From Miscanthus floridulus (lineage: Eukaryota > Streptophyta > Magnoliopsida > Poales > Poaceae), in contig NC_089598.1 of NCBI RefSeq assembly GCF_019320115.1, forward strand, positions 25,635,687 to 25,699,686: a stretch of DNA of 64,000 nt, written 5' to 3'. A program made the translations under genes and the position numbers. Below the pieces are notes generated by a model. It worked only from the letters and a program-made list of their open reading frames with translations. It did not search any database and had not been told where the DNA came from. Shown one piece after another: positions 31,739 to 42,907 of this stretch. Each line of letters begins with the position of its first letter. Position 1 is the stretch's first letter.

Positions 31739-34701
31739 TCAGACGTCGTCATCGTAGGGGAAGGAGGTGGCGCCCAGCCACTTGTCGCCGTAGATGAAGT
31801 TCTCGACAGCGAAGTGGGCCGCCTCGTCGTACTCCATCTGCCGCACTCCAGCCCAGTCCACGCGGCCCTCCGTGTCGGCCCCCGGCCCGTCGTTCCCGTA
31901 CTCGCCGAAGTAGACGGTGTCCCCGCGTCCGGGCTCCGCGCCAGGCCACTCAAGCCACCCTTCCCGGTCCACGATCTGGCCCAGGTAGGAGTCCATGACC
32001 ACGGAGCGCGCGTACGCGCCCCACGGCCGGCCCAGGAACACGCGCGTGCCGGCGGGCAGGCCGGCACTGGCGGCGGAGACGGTGCAGTGGTGCAGCGCGA
32101 TTCCGGTGTCCTCGTTGGCGTCGGCGCGGCCGTGCGCCGTGAGCACGACGGACTGGCCCGGCAGGGGCGCCCTGGCGAGGAGCGCGCAGCCCTGCAGCAC
32201 GGCCGCCGCGTCGCCGAAGACGACGTCGACGGTGCCGGACACGGCGCACTCGCGGTAGAAGTGCCGGAACGAGTGCGCGTACAGCGCGTCCTGGTGGGCC
32301 TCCACGCCGCAGCGGTACAGCGCGGCCAGGTCCGCGTTCACGCGCAGCGCCACCGCCTGACCCTTGCCCGCGCCCGCCGTGTTCCGGAACGTGATGTCCC
32401 GCGCCAGGAAACCCTCGCCGGAGACGCCTGCATGTGCACATTTGCAGATACAATTCAACTTTTCGTATAATGGTCGGCACGACCGCACGATAAATGAGAT
32501 CTTGGACTAGTCCATGCATGCATGGCCTGCCAGTTCGATAGGTCCTGCCGGCTGCCCCAGTGCACTTCATGGACATGGCCAAAATAAAACCTGTTTCATT
32601 TGTCAGCGAGCTTCTTCCTGTCGAATTGGCATGATAGTGATAATAAGATGGCAGAAGCAGTTTTGTCAGCGAGCACCTCGTCGTCGAATTGGCAAGATGC
32701 CATGAGATCGACGGCAGTCGGTTAAGAGCAGCCAAATATCCTGACGCGTGACAGCCATGATCCATGTCTAAGGCGATAAAGCTCTGCATGCATGTCCATG
32801 GCCCGTATCGGATCTTAGGTGGTGTTAGGTTGCTCCTACTAAATTTTAGTCGTTGTCCCATCGAATGCTTAGACATATGTATGGAGTATTAAATATAGAC
32901 TAATTATGAAACTAATTGCGTAGTTTATGACTAATTTACGAGACGAATCTTTTAAGCCTAATTAGTTCGTGGATTTGATAATGTTGTGCTACAGTAAACA
33001 TATGCTAATGACGGATTAATTAGGCTTAAAAATTTCGCCTCGTGGAGTACTGACGGATTATGTAATTTATTTTTTTATTAGTATCCAAACACCTCATACA
33101 ACACTCTCCCAACACACCTCATAAATTTTAGTCACCGGTTAAGCCAACCGACGGAAGGAGACGGCTAGATTGCAGAGCTAGCAGTATCTAGAGGACATGC
33201 ACGTGATCAGTAGGCCAAATATCTGCGTCAAACCTCCGGAGACTGGGCCCTAGCATAGCATGCCCACCATATATCATGTAAAACTAGCAGGCCTACATCT
33301 CTCATGTTATCTACTCTGAGTCTCTGACAGCCTGAAGACAATGAACGTCATGCTAACATGTCCACCATGTGTGCATCAGTGCATGCACGGACGAGCCCAA
33401 GGCGTGCATTGCATCGGTGGATAGCAACAACAAAGGTCACTGCCGGTCTGACGACACACAGCCACAGACCACACACTGCAACTGTATGGTTTACTGGTGT
33501 AGCACCTACCAAGAGATGCTTAACACGTCTCACGAGGTGAATATCCGATTCGTGTAAATAAATCGTGTTAAAACTTTGAAGTGCTGAAGTTAATTAGATT
33601 ACCGAAAGTAGCCGTGCGAAAGGTGGTCCAGTCGTCGGCGGCGCTGCGGCTGCCGGTGATGACCGTCGTGTCGCGCCCTTCGCCGACCAGGGCGACGTTC
33701 GTCTTGTACGGCGGAACCTCCACGTTCTCCTCGTACGTCCCGGCCTTCACGTGGATCACCGTCCTCGTCTCGCTGTTGTTGGGCGCCGCCGCCACCGCCT
33801 CCCCCACGGTCCGGAAGTTCCCCGTCCCATCCTTCGCCACGGTGATCACCGTCGCCTTTGGCTGCCCAGTGTTCCCACCGTTGTCATCCCCGTCATTGTC
33901 AATGTCGTCGTCTCCACCGCTGTCGTCGTCGTCGTCGTCGTCGTCATGGAGAAGCCGCTGGTTGTGAACTGTCTTCGCGACGGCGTTCACGAAGCCGGCA
34001 GCAGACACGGCGCCGCGCCCGGCGACGAGGGCGAGCGAGTTGGAGACGTGCTCGTAGGCGTCGTCGAGGGACGAGAGGAGTCCGCCGATCCGCGGGCCGG
34101 ACGCGCCGGCGAGCCCGTCGAGGCAGGTGGCCTTGTTGGTGAGCGCGGCCGCGAGGTGCGCGCGCACGGCCGGGAGGCCCTCGCCGGGCGCCGCGAGCAG
34201 CGAGGCGGAGCGCGAGAGTGACGACAGCGTGGCGGCGTGGAGCTCCTGGCAGTCCTGCGCGGCGCCGCGGCGGAGCGAGCCGCCCGCGGGGGAGGCGGCG
34301 GGTGGCGCGGAGAGAGCGGAGAGCGCCGGGGACAGCGAGGACAGCGCCAACTCCGCCCCGCGGAGGGACGCCAGCAAGACGGAGAGGACGTTCGGCGGGA
34401 GGAGCTGTACGGAGACAGCGGACGCCTCGGCCATCTTCGCGCCGGCTGCGGCGGCGTCAAGGTGCGAGGCCACGGCCGTCAGGCAGGACACCGGATGCGG
34501 CGTCGTGTGGCAGATGGCGTGGTGGACGGTGTCAGCCGGATGGCTGCTGGCTCCTGCCGCGGCGGTCTTTTTGGGCATTCTAGTTCCACCGGTCTGGTGG
34601 CGCTGGCTCTTGTGACCGTGGTGGCATTGTGTTGTGCCGGCGGTGCTGAGGAGAAGGATGGCGAGGAGGAGGAGCGGCGGTGAGAGCGTGACGGGTGCCA
34701 T
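31739..34701 (-). CDS. pectin methylesterase with N-terminal inhibitor (PMEI) domain, 595 aa
   Basis: Exon 1 is 34701-33603 and exon 2 is 32427-31739 (1788 nt). The donor GTAATC and acceptor TGCAG join as ATFG/VSGEGF. Residues 1-26 form a signal peptide (LLLLAILLLSTAG), so the product is secreted. Residues ~55-225 are the PMEI domain with the expected Cys residues. A QRLL processing-type motif is followed by an eight-Asp run and an acidic linker. The catalytic domain has AGTYEENVEVP, QAVALRV, the Asp-bearing QDALYAHS and GTVDVVFGDAA, and RVFLGRPWGAYARSV with the active-site Arg and Trp. It would de-esterify wall homogalacturonan. The ATG context (CAACCATGG) is good. The 1175-bp intron carries a MITE. 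I think it is closest to the Arabidopsis PME51-type group, but that subfamily call is from memory. Confidence 0.92.
32820..33132. mobile_element. MITE in the pectin methylesterase intron
   Basis: About 310 bp has the blocks common to a very abundant grass MITE: TAAATTTTAGTC and its inverse near the ends, ACTAATTATGAAACTAATTG, GAGACGAATCTTTTAAGCC, TAATTAGGCTTAA and ATCCAAACACC. It is wholly inside the single intron, so it does not affect the coding sequence. Confidence 0.75.
33918..33945 (-). repeat. trinucleotide repeat encoding the Asp run of the esterase
   Basis: A (GTC)n run on the plus strand, read as GAC/GAT codons, encodes eight consecutive Asp residues right after the QRLL motif. Length variation here would change only the interdomain linker. 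Confidence 0.85.
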
Positions 34702-34762
34702 GGTTGTGGTGGGAAGCGCGATTGCGAGAGCTAGTGTGTGGTGTGGGAATGGGACAGTGGGA

Positions 34763-34769
34763 GTATATG
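34763..34769 (-). promoter_or_regulatory. possible TATA box of the pectin methylesterase
   Basis: CATATACT on the minus strand lies about 62 bases before the ATG, in an otherwise GC-mixed stretch. Spacing is plausible; no other core element is evident. Confidence 0.3.
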
Positions 34770-34809
34770 TACTGGACTAGATGTAATTTACTATCGTTAA
34801 GCCGGCTTG

Positions 34810-37800
34810 GTTTGGCCGCCAGAACGACATGCCACGTCGCCCCCAAATTATTTCGACCGTTCGATCTCCTCAGCCGACGACACAGATCTCTTGGATCGAA
34901 TTTTACCGGAAGCTGATTCTCCTGCTTCACCTTACCTTCTCTGGCTTCTGCTCAGCTTCTTTCTCGCTTCTCCCATTTCTCGTCGGAATCCACCCAAACA
35001 AATATATACTCAGTTTCGGCTTCTCCTTCACGAAGCTTCTCTTCCCCTCCTCTCTCTCGTGTTCGCTCTCTCGCTCTCCCTCTCCGACGCGGGCAGGGGG
35101 CCACGGCGGGCGCCAGCGTCCGCGTCGGCGGCTGGCGCGACGACGGCGGCCACCATCCTCCTCCTCCGTAGCCCTCCCTCGCCTGCCTCTCATCTCCGTC
35201 TCTCCCGCCCTTTTCTCTCTCTCCCCCTTCCCTCTCGAACTGTCGCCTGCTGCGAGGCGGCGCCGGCCCCCCTGCAGCCGCCGCGGTTGGGGCCTGGCAG
35301 CCCCCTCCCTCTCCCACATCCTGCGCGCGGAGCTCGTCAATGCTTTCTCCCTTTGCTCCGTCTGCTCGTGTGCTACAGGCGCTATAGGAAACCCTAGCTG
35401 CCTGTTTTCGAGCAGGTGTGTACTGATGCGTTCATTCTATTGGTTCAGTTGTTCACCAATTTGATTAGTTTATTGTTTCTTCTATGAGTTTGTATTTTGT
35501 TCAACGCTTTCTCCCTCTGCTTCCGTCTGCTCGTGTGCTACAGGCGCTATAGGAAACCCTAGCTGCCTGTTTTCGAGCAGGTGTGTACTGATGCGTTCAT
35601 TCTATTGGTTCAGTTGTTCATCAATTTGATTAGTTTATTGTTTCTTCTATGAGTTTGTATTTTGTTTACCTGGGTTCTGTTCACCTGGGTTCAGGCCTCA
35701 TTTCATACCTGTGCAATTGCGCCTACATGTATTCAATATGTACTGATCATGCGCTACGTGCGGCGTCGACGGATGATAACTTCGAATCAGGTATGTATTG
35801 ATGCGCTCATTTAATTGGTTCATTTAATTGTTGATCAAATCGGTTAGTTCATGGTTTGATCTCGTATATTATTTGGGTGGGTTTAGGTTCCGTTTCGAAA
35901 TGTACTGATCCTGCAAAATCGTTAGTTTATGGTTCGAACTGTGAATTTGTATTTTATATTAGTGGATTCAGGTTCAATTTCATACATATTCAGTTTTGAC
36001 TAGGTATATTAAATATGTGCTGATCCTGCGATCCAATATCCTCAGGCTAACTTCATTTTTCTGCCTCTATCAAATAAATAGGGCCTTCATGGTCTGCCTC
36101 TGAATCCTCACAAATTCGAGATTCATAATTTTGGAGTGAAGGTAACAAATGTTTTTGCAGGAATGAAGCTACGTATCAAGTCAGGATATGGAAGAAGGCA
36201 CTATCTGTTACCTTGCCTCGCATTGGTCCGATATATTTTCCCTAAACTGCAAATTCTATTTCAAATCCATATATAAGCTAGCAATGCATTGGTTTAGTAC
36301 CAAATGTTTAAAACTCACAACTACTGATAAATTGGCTTTCTACATTTTCAATGAATATGAACTAGTCATCCCTTATTATTATACTCTATACTGCTGATTG
36401 AGCCATCAAATGTGTGATTCATTTTCATACTCAAGCATGTAGGTAATTGCTAGCCTTACTTACCAATATATTTTATATATCGGATTGTTGTTGCTGAAGA
36501 CACCAACATTATGTACATGATATCGAGTGATCAATTTTTTGGGCCCATGTTTTTGCAGGATAGTTAGCCGATGGTAGAACAGATTCGTTGTTGCAGGTTA
36601 GTGCTCCACATATTCCTTTCTGCCATTCTTTTCTTTTTTACGTCCAACCCATAAATAGTTCTGCTTACTGAAAGTTGCCGTGGGTAATGAAACTGGTACT
36701 ATTTTAAATGTTCAGGACCTTTGTTACATGCCTAGATGGTTTGTTAATTCATTTAGGTGTTCCCTTTTTCACTAAGGATGTATGAGTCGCCCATGGTTCT
36801 CAATATGTACGAATTCATGTGAATGAAGTGCCCCCTTCTCTTTGTGTATGTTGCTTTTTTGGCTTCCCGACGTCACATTCTTAGTTATTATTCCCAATCA
36901 GTTTCAGAGCGGTAATGAAACTGATACTATTTTAAGTGTTCAGGTCCTTTGTTGGATGGTTGTTTATTTTATTTTTCAAACTAATGGTGCCTTGCCTCCC
37001 TGCGAAATTATTTGTCTGCCAACTAATGCTGCTTTTCTTTCTTTGTACTCATGCTGATTATGAGCATAGCATGACATGACCTTCTTTTCCCTTCTCATTA
37101 CAGATTCTCATTTCTAATTCGTACCTAACAGACATAGGCATCCAGCCTCGCGTGAGTTCGCCATCTACCTCTTCATTTTATCTGCCAGTGTCTAAGCAAT
37201 CGGTTGGCCTTGCTGGACATCTTCTTCTATTGGTGAGTATTTAGGATTCATAGCAAATGTAGGTGCTTCTCATGGCCCGCTAGATGTCAATGCATGAATA
37301 TATTATCTGAAATATGTTGTTGTCAACGTAAATGTGCTTTGCTAACCTATTCCACGTATTTGTGGTGTGACAAAAAAAATCAGCCTGTGTCTATAGACTG
37401 GATATGGTTCCTAAAACTTTTTCCGTCTGCAATAGATGATCAACTTGGTAGGATCACGTAAATTAAGTGCTACATTTACATAGTCTAGTATTCAAAATTG
37501 TAGCTGAATCTATCTTATCGGCCTTCAAAATTCCCACTGCAAACAGATTAATAAGTTACATGCTCTACTCTTGCCATATCAGTGGTTTTGATGTTGTAAT
37601 TTTTACAGCTAGTAATAGACATGCCTTCCTTACAACTTATTATAGCACTAGGTTGAGTCAAGAACACTATACAATTAACAATTCCAGCTTATTTTTTACA
37701 GTCCTACTGCCATATGGTTGTTTTCTAAAAAAAATGTTATACATAAACTGCTTAATCAGTTAAAAACTTGCGTGGGTGCTACCAAGGATTGCTTGCTTCT

Positions 37801-39650
37801 TACCAAATATAGTGCACGAAAATGACCTACTTTGGTGTCAAACATTACTTACCAGTTAGAAATATTGTTGTTTTTAAATCTTAGCCTGTCAAAAACCTGT
37901 GTTTTGCGTTCAGACTCTAAACAATACGATGTATACCTCTTCCTTTTTTCATGGTAATGCTTCAGTTCTGTGCAATTCCTGCTGTTCATGCCCCTTCCTA
38001 TTTCCTACTTAATAGGATGCTGAATATATTTATTTATTTAAAAGAAGGATGCTGAATAAAATCTTCAATTCTGAGCATAGATAATAACTACAGCAAGTTA
38101 ACCAGCCTCTGCCTTAGGTTGTTACTTCAGTACAACACTTGAGCGCACAAACACGGTCCTCAGGCTGCCGCTGGTATCTTCTATTGAGTTCTCATGCTAC
38201 TTTATATGGTAACAAACACCGTTCCTAGAACACCGATCCTATCTCAATACCACAGGACATGTAGCTTTGCAAGTTTTTCTTCATTGCTATGTATTCAAAT
38301 GTCATTTATTGGATCTGAAGTTTGTTCTTGTTTCATTTCTACTTCGTTCCTATGGTATCATTATAGATTATAGGTATTAAGATAAAGAATAATGTTTCCG
38401 GCGACATCTCTTTTTTCCTCTCTTCTTCTTTTTTGAAGTATCTTTTTCAGTTCTCGTACATGTGTTCCAAATTCAGTTGACCACTTCTTTATAAATAAAG
38501 ATAATTTCATGTTTCGATAATTGATGTGCACAAGCATCATCTTTTTGTTACGTATAGGGCTCTTAGGTTAAAAGAGCATATTCTGAGGCCTTTCCTAATT
38601 GAAATGTGCCAGGTAGTGCAAGCAGCCTCTCATGAATGGTGATATAATGCATTTTCGAATTGGAATTGGAATGCCCTTGATCAATTTTGCTTTGGCTTTT
38701 GCTGCACTTCGTGCGACTTGCTCGTCTCTCGGTTTCCATGGTTTTGACTTCCTGTAGATCTGTCTTGTATCTCTATGTTTACATGGAACTGTCTACATGT
38801 ACAGATCCAGGATGCTATGAATGTATATTTTGTACACGCTGTGTATACATGCTAAACGATTCAGCTTTCCATGCAAACTTTCAACCTGACAGGTATTTCT
38901 TTCATGCCCATCAGCTACAACCATCTGTGTATGATGCATGTTCATTTACTTGCAGATTTCATTTGGTTGTTTGCTTACCTAATAACAGCGGTTACGTAGT
39001 TTGAATGACCACTTTTTTCAGCCATGTTTTAAGAATATTATAAGCCTTCTCTATTATACAAAATTTCATCTGTATTCACTTCTCATCTTGCAATCAGTTA
39101 ACACTATATATCTGAAGTGTCGCATTTATCTCAAAAATATTAATCGCCCAACTGCTTTCTGTAGGCTAATCACACAGAGCTTTATCCCCTTACCGGCGCG
39201 CGCGACAATGGGGGAGGGTGCTAGCCTGGCTTGGCGCTTTACAATTATGGCGGCGGCTTCTGCCTTGACCCAGTAGAAAATCACACGCTAACGACTGCTT
39301 CTTCCTTGCAGATATGCTAATTTTTTACTGTTCCTCCACTTGCCCTTTCTTTATTATCCTAAATATGATTGAATGTATGCTTGCAAAATATTTATGGTCT
39401 GGGAAAGCAATATTTTAATCTAATATAGCTTTGGTTTTCCCTCTCAGTGCCGCTTCATTTAGGGCACCTTGAGAAAGTTCATGTCTCGGGATGATTAGTA
39501 TAATTGTAGCCTACGTTATTTGTGGAAGACAGAAAAATCTAGATTTTAGCATCCCATCAATTTTAAGGTATAAACACCGTTACCTGCACGGTTTGATTTC
39601 CGTTTAATCGTCGGCGCACGTAAAGGCACGCGTGATGGACTAGTATACAA
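34810..39650 (+). ncRNA. no protein gene; possible spliced non-coding transcript or gene-less 5' region
   Basis: 34900-35340 is a CT-rich, GC-rich stretch like a grass 5' UTR. It is followed by AT-rich DNA dotted with small pieces bounded by good splice motifs: around 35380-35416 (repeated at 35545-35581), 35756-35790, 36165, 36560-36597 (TTTTTGCAG to GTTAGT), 37104-37151 and 37188-37235. Frames longer than 100 codons are few, conflict with the splice pattern and match nothing. A non-coding RNA, a degenerate gene and the 5' UTR introns of an absent gene are all possible. No function is claimed. Confidence 0.25.
35339..35668 (+). repeat. 165-bp tandem duplication containing an exon-like piece
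   Basis: Two units starting with CTTTCTCCCT at about 35343 and 35507 are nearly identical over 165 bp. Each has GTGCTACAG (acceptor-like), GCGCTATAGGAAACCCTAGC, then GAGCAGGTGTGTACTG (donor-like), then the same AT-rich intron-like tail. A third, weaker version of the tail follows at 35789 (GGTATGTATTGATGCGCTC). Confidence 0.85.
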
Positions 39651-39964
39651 GATTCAACAACGGGGCATCATGTGTTGGATCGTATGATCCAAAGTTTACT
39701 GAGTAGGTACGTAGTTTTTACTATATATTTAGATTTATTATAAATTATTAGATGCGTTGCAAAATATACATATATAAAAATGACATATAATTTGGGAGGA
39801 AGGAAGTAATCACATTCTTCTTTTTCATTCCAAGTATTATCTTATTAGGAAAAAATGGATAGAGTGCCATTTCCTAGCTACTACCTTTTCTCATTAGGTT
39901 TACTCTTCTCAACTAATAATATTGTCCCCTGGTTTGTAGGATGCCTTTAGTTCATGCTCTCAGA

Positions 39965-40250
39965 GCATCTCCAAGAGTCTTTATAAATCTCACTCTCTAA
40001 ATCATCATTTGGAGTCATTTGCATAAAAATTATTTCCTATATCTTTTCGCGCTTCAACAGCTTTTTTATATCATGTGTGCACTCTAAAGAGTCATTCTCG
40101 TTTTCTATCTTTGGCTAGCGAAAAATCTGAAATAGAAGATGGTTATATTTGGATAACCAAATAAGAAGCTATTTGAGGGTATTTTTTTCACCGGAGTCTC
40201 TATTCCTAACAATTAGCAAGGATACATAGAGTCGTTTGGAGTTGCTCTTA
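39965..40250. mobile_element. MITE with GAGCATCTCCAAGAG / GGAGTTGCTC ends
   Basis: It starts GAGCATCTCCAAGAGTC after TCA and ends with GTCGTTTGGAGTTGCTC before TTA, about 285 bp. Similar elements starting GAGCATCTCCAA are frequent in grasses. Confidence 0.65.
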
Positions 40251-40395
40251 AATCGTTGACGGAGATATGATAATGAACATGTTGTTTTCAGTCTTAGAGC
40301 ATCTCCAAGAGTGCTCCATACTCCTCCCCTATCCATGTTTTTTTTTAAATGAGAAAAACTCATCTCCAACGGTACCCTATATCCCTTACCTATCT

Positions 40396-40985
40396 TTTCG
40401 CATTTGCAAAATCACCGTCACACGCACAAATATACGCAAGGCCTGCGAGCCCGCGTCCGGAGTTTCCCCGCTCCGCCTTCTGCTTCCCGCGACTCGTTCC
40501 CGCATGACATCTCCTGCTCGACCGCTGCGCAGTTCGTCCAGCAATTCTCGGCGACGAAGCAGAGCAGCCCAACCTCCTTGCGCTCACTGTCACCATCGTC
40601 GTCGATCTAATCCCAGTAGTGGCGCTTCACGGTGATGGCGCCGGCATCCCCGTCGTCCTCGCCGGTCTCCTTGGTCTCGAACTCCTGTCCTCGGGCAGGC
40701 CGTCGACCGCGTGGAGCACGTACCGGGCGGCGAGGCCCAGGTTGGACGCGGACTCCTGCTCCTCCACACGCGCGCCGTCCCCGCCAAGGATACGGACGCG
40801 GGCGCGGGCGTCGAGCTCCTCCCGGACGGCGCACGCCGCAGCGGCCTCGGGGAACTCGCCGGGCCGCATCTTCTCGGACAATGATTGAATCCAAAGTTGC
40901 CCGTGCCTGCTCTTCCCGGCCGCCCATGCCTGCTCGTGCTGGTGCTCGGCCGCGTCGTAGTTGCGTAGGCCGCCGCAAACCTGAA
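40396..40985 (-). pseudogene. captured gene fragment, unidentified GC-rich coding sequence
   Basis: The minus-strand reading shifts between two frames: EKMRPGEFPEAAAACAVREE, LDARARVRILGGDGARVEEQ and YVLHAVDGLPED in one, then EFETKETGEDDGDAGAITVK, RHYWD, stop, IDDDG and KEVGLLCFVAENC. Its strong GC bias and protein-like composition mark a once-coding sequence. I cannot name the family. It is broken by at least one frameshift and one stop. Confidence 0.5.
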
Positions 40986-41140
40986 CAGCACCCGTGGTCT
41001 GCGTCTCGAACGAAGACGAGCAGGTTGATGGTGCTGAGCATAGCAAGCAGCCAGTACCGGTAGTCAAACGTGCCCACGTTGATGTTCTGTGCCAGCCACG
41101 ACGAACGCACAAAGCAGACAAGCCCACCGGAGGACGGCGT
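40986..41140 (-). pseudogene. captured fragment of an NPF/PTR (NRT1-type) transporter C terminus
   Basis: The minus strand reads WLAQNINVGTFDYRYWLLAM then LSTINLLVFV, which resembles the last transmembrane helix and preceding loop of plant proton-dependent oligopeptide/nitrate transporters. It changes frame to YETQTT-like sequence (ETQTTGAVQVCGGLRNYDA) and is then joined to an unrelated fragment. It cannot make a transporter. Confidence 0.5.
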
Positions 41141-41341
41141 ACCCATGGCGGTAGCGCTCGAAGAGCCCCGCCCAGGCCACGGAGAGGACTGTGGGACCAA
41201 AGTTGTAGGATACTGGGACCTAATTATAGGAAACTATTGTAGATGACCTTATTTATTTCTTCTAATATTATTTTAAGAATTGAAAAAAAAATCATGTTTT
41301 AGAAAAAATATATTGAGTACTCTCGGAGATGCTCTCAGTGA

Positions 41342-41541
41342 GCACTTACATCTCTCGTCACTCTACTCGACTCTAGACGTCCTCTCCCTCCCCACACCAC
41401 CTCTCTTTTTTCATTGGGTTTTTTTAGTGAGGTCATTACAATTCTCTAAGTTTTGAAAAATACCATTACAATTCATCTATTCGTAGATCTGTCATTATAA
41501 TTTTATGTCTCCTCCATTCATGCCATTTTCTACACCTTTTA
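41342..41541. other. no gene; AT-rich spacer before the Helitron end
   Basis: Short stretch with repeated ACCATTACAATTC and CATTATAATTT units between 41430 and 41510; no coding content. Confidence 0.35.
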
Positions 41542-41590
41542 CGTACTAGGTAGCCTGCCCCGTGCGTTGCTACGGAATAACTAAACTTTT
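41542..41590 (-). mobile_element. Helitron 3' terminus (minus-strand element extending to the right)
   Basis: The minus strand ends with CCGTAGCAACGCACGGGG, then CAGGCTACCTAG, then T. This is the grass Helitron pattern of a short hairpin (CCGT...ACGG) followed about ten bases later by CTAG and a flanking T. The element would extend rightwards. Its 5' TC end was not found and may lie beyond base 64000. Confidence 0.6.
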
Positions 41591-41924
41591 ATACTAAAAA
41601 CACATGGATCGCACGATAAGATAACAATACTGTGAAATTAAATACTGACGTTAAAGTGACATTTAATCCAGAACTAAAGTTCATGAAATTAACATAGTCA
41701 CGGAGAGCGTGGCGTCGCAGTCTCACCAACTCTACTGCAAAATTCCATAGTATGCATAGAAAAAAAAACACACTGCAATACCATTAATCATTAGGCCATC
41801 ATCATCACTGTAGACTGTAGAGGCACTTTGTTGTGCTTCTCACAGCACAAGCAAACTAACTGGTGCCAAGTGGCCACCATTTTCACAAATGAGAATGGTA
41901 CATTTAACAGGAAACAGATAATAC

Positions 41925-42655
41925 CTTGTTAACAAGATTCTCAAACGCTTTTGATCCATTTTGCTCAATGTATCTCTGTACAACTGAAATTACATCATCA
42001 TGCCTACTTGATTCATCCTTCATTGGAATATACCAGAAGCACACAAACTTGCTGATTTACAATCATTGGCCTCACAAAATGTTCATATACATGTGCACCT
42101 CCATTAAACCATGGCAATACTAACCAGCAATTGAGAAACGGTTTTGTGTAAGACCAGAAAAGAAGCCTGCAAAGTGCAAAAGTTATGCCTGTGATGAGCA
42201 TTTCCATTCATCTCATGATGTATCCAAAAAACTTATCAGCCAAATCATGAGAGAGCACTATAGCAATGAACGATGAAGTGCAGTACTAAACCAGAGATGG
42301 TCAATAGCAAAGAAATCAAGGTAAGATGAAATGTGCACATAAAACTAAAGCTATGATAAAATATGCACTTGTGTAGAAAACTTTGTTGTTTTTACCATTT
42401 GAGTACTAGAGCAAAGGTGAGCTCGAATAGAGTGATAAATGAGTACAACACCCAGTACATGAGCCATTGCTGATCATCCACAGCAAATTTTTTTAATTGC
42501 TCTAACAGAGGCATACCTGTGGAAAACGTCCAATGAGGTAAAATAAAAACAATAACAATCAAATAGAAGACAGTTAGCGTCTATATGTTTATCTAAAAGT
42601 TTATAGGATCAACTTACAAATGATACGCAAGTGAAACTACGGGCCCGCAAAGACA
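41925..42655 (-). pseudogene. HVA22-like (TB2/DP1) gene fragment, three exons with frameshifts
   Basis: Minus-strand exon remnants: about 42655-42618 (GPVVSLAYH), 42516-42396 (YASVRAI, then FAVDDQQWLMYWVLYSF, ITLFELTFALVLKW) and 42166-41925 (LLFWSYTKPFLNCWLVLPWF, NGGAHVYEHFVRPMIVNQ, IPMKDESSRHDDVISVVQ, RYIEQNGSKAFENLVNK). Junctions GTAAGT, CACAG, GTAAAA and TGCAG are kept, and codons join across them. HVA22/DP1 proteins shape tubular ER. A seven-A run near 42490 adds one base, and an extra base near 42030 shifts frame before WYIP. The first exon is missing. It is probably a Helitron-borne capture. Confidence 0.72.
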
Positions 42656-42907
42656 AACAAATAGAGGATTAAAAATTCTTCAAATTGTAGCTAAACATTC
42701 AGTGATGTTCAAAAACCATAACTGCACCTAATTTTCACTTGACTGACAGAGAGTGTCACAATTAAAAGCTATCACATTTAGCAACCAACAGTTAGCCATA
42801 TTATCTGGATATCACGTGCTTATGTATTATCATGTTTTATAAGGAGAAGCTATCCTGATTATGATACTGATATGCAACCGAAGATTCTAGTAATTCTGTA
42901 GAAGTTG

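Larger units (their letters stand above)
40297..41341. mobile_element. TIR element carrying gene fragments (Pack-type)
   Basis: The left end is GAGCATCTCCAAGAGTGC at 40297. The right end is the complement of GAGCATCTCCGAGAGTAC, finishing at 41341. The interior from about 40400 to 41200 is very GC-rich and codes on the minus strand for pieces of unrelated proteins, while the edges are AT-rich. Flanking trinucleotides are TTA and TCA, so the target duplication is imperfect or the ends belong to a composite with the MITE at 39965 (TCA...TCA outside, TTA...TTA inside). Confidence 0.55.

Noticed and set aside
31950..32876. 308-codon minus frame overlapping the pectin methylesterase second exon
   Set aside because: It is an alternate frame of GC-rich coding sequence (Arg/Gly/Pro-rich). 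The true exon in the other frame carries all the catalytic motifs.
33751..34683. Long plus-strand frames (148-162 codons) opposite exon 1 of the pectin methylesterase
   Set aside because: Antisense shadows caused by third-position GC bias; composition is Arg/Gly-rich with no motif.
34829..35464. 211-codon frame starting MPRRPQ
   Set aside because: The composition (Ser/Leu/Arg from CT-rich DNA) is that of a translated 5' UTR. It crosses clear splice-like sites and has no domain.
39600..39650. CACGCGTGATGG-ACTAG-T as a plus-strand Helitron 3' end
   Set aside because: The hairpin before CTAG is weak (only CACG/CGTG) and no 5' end was seen. The evidence is much poorer than at 41548.
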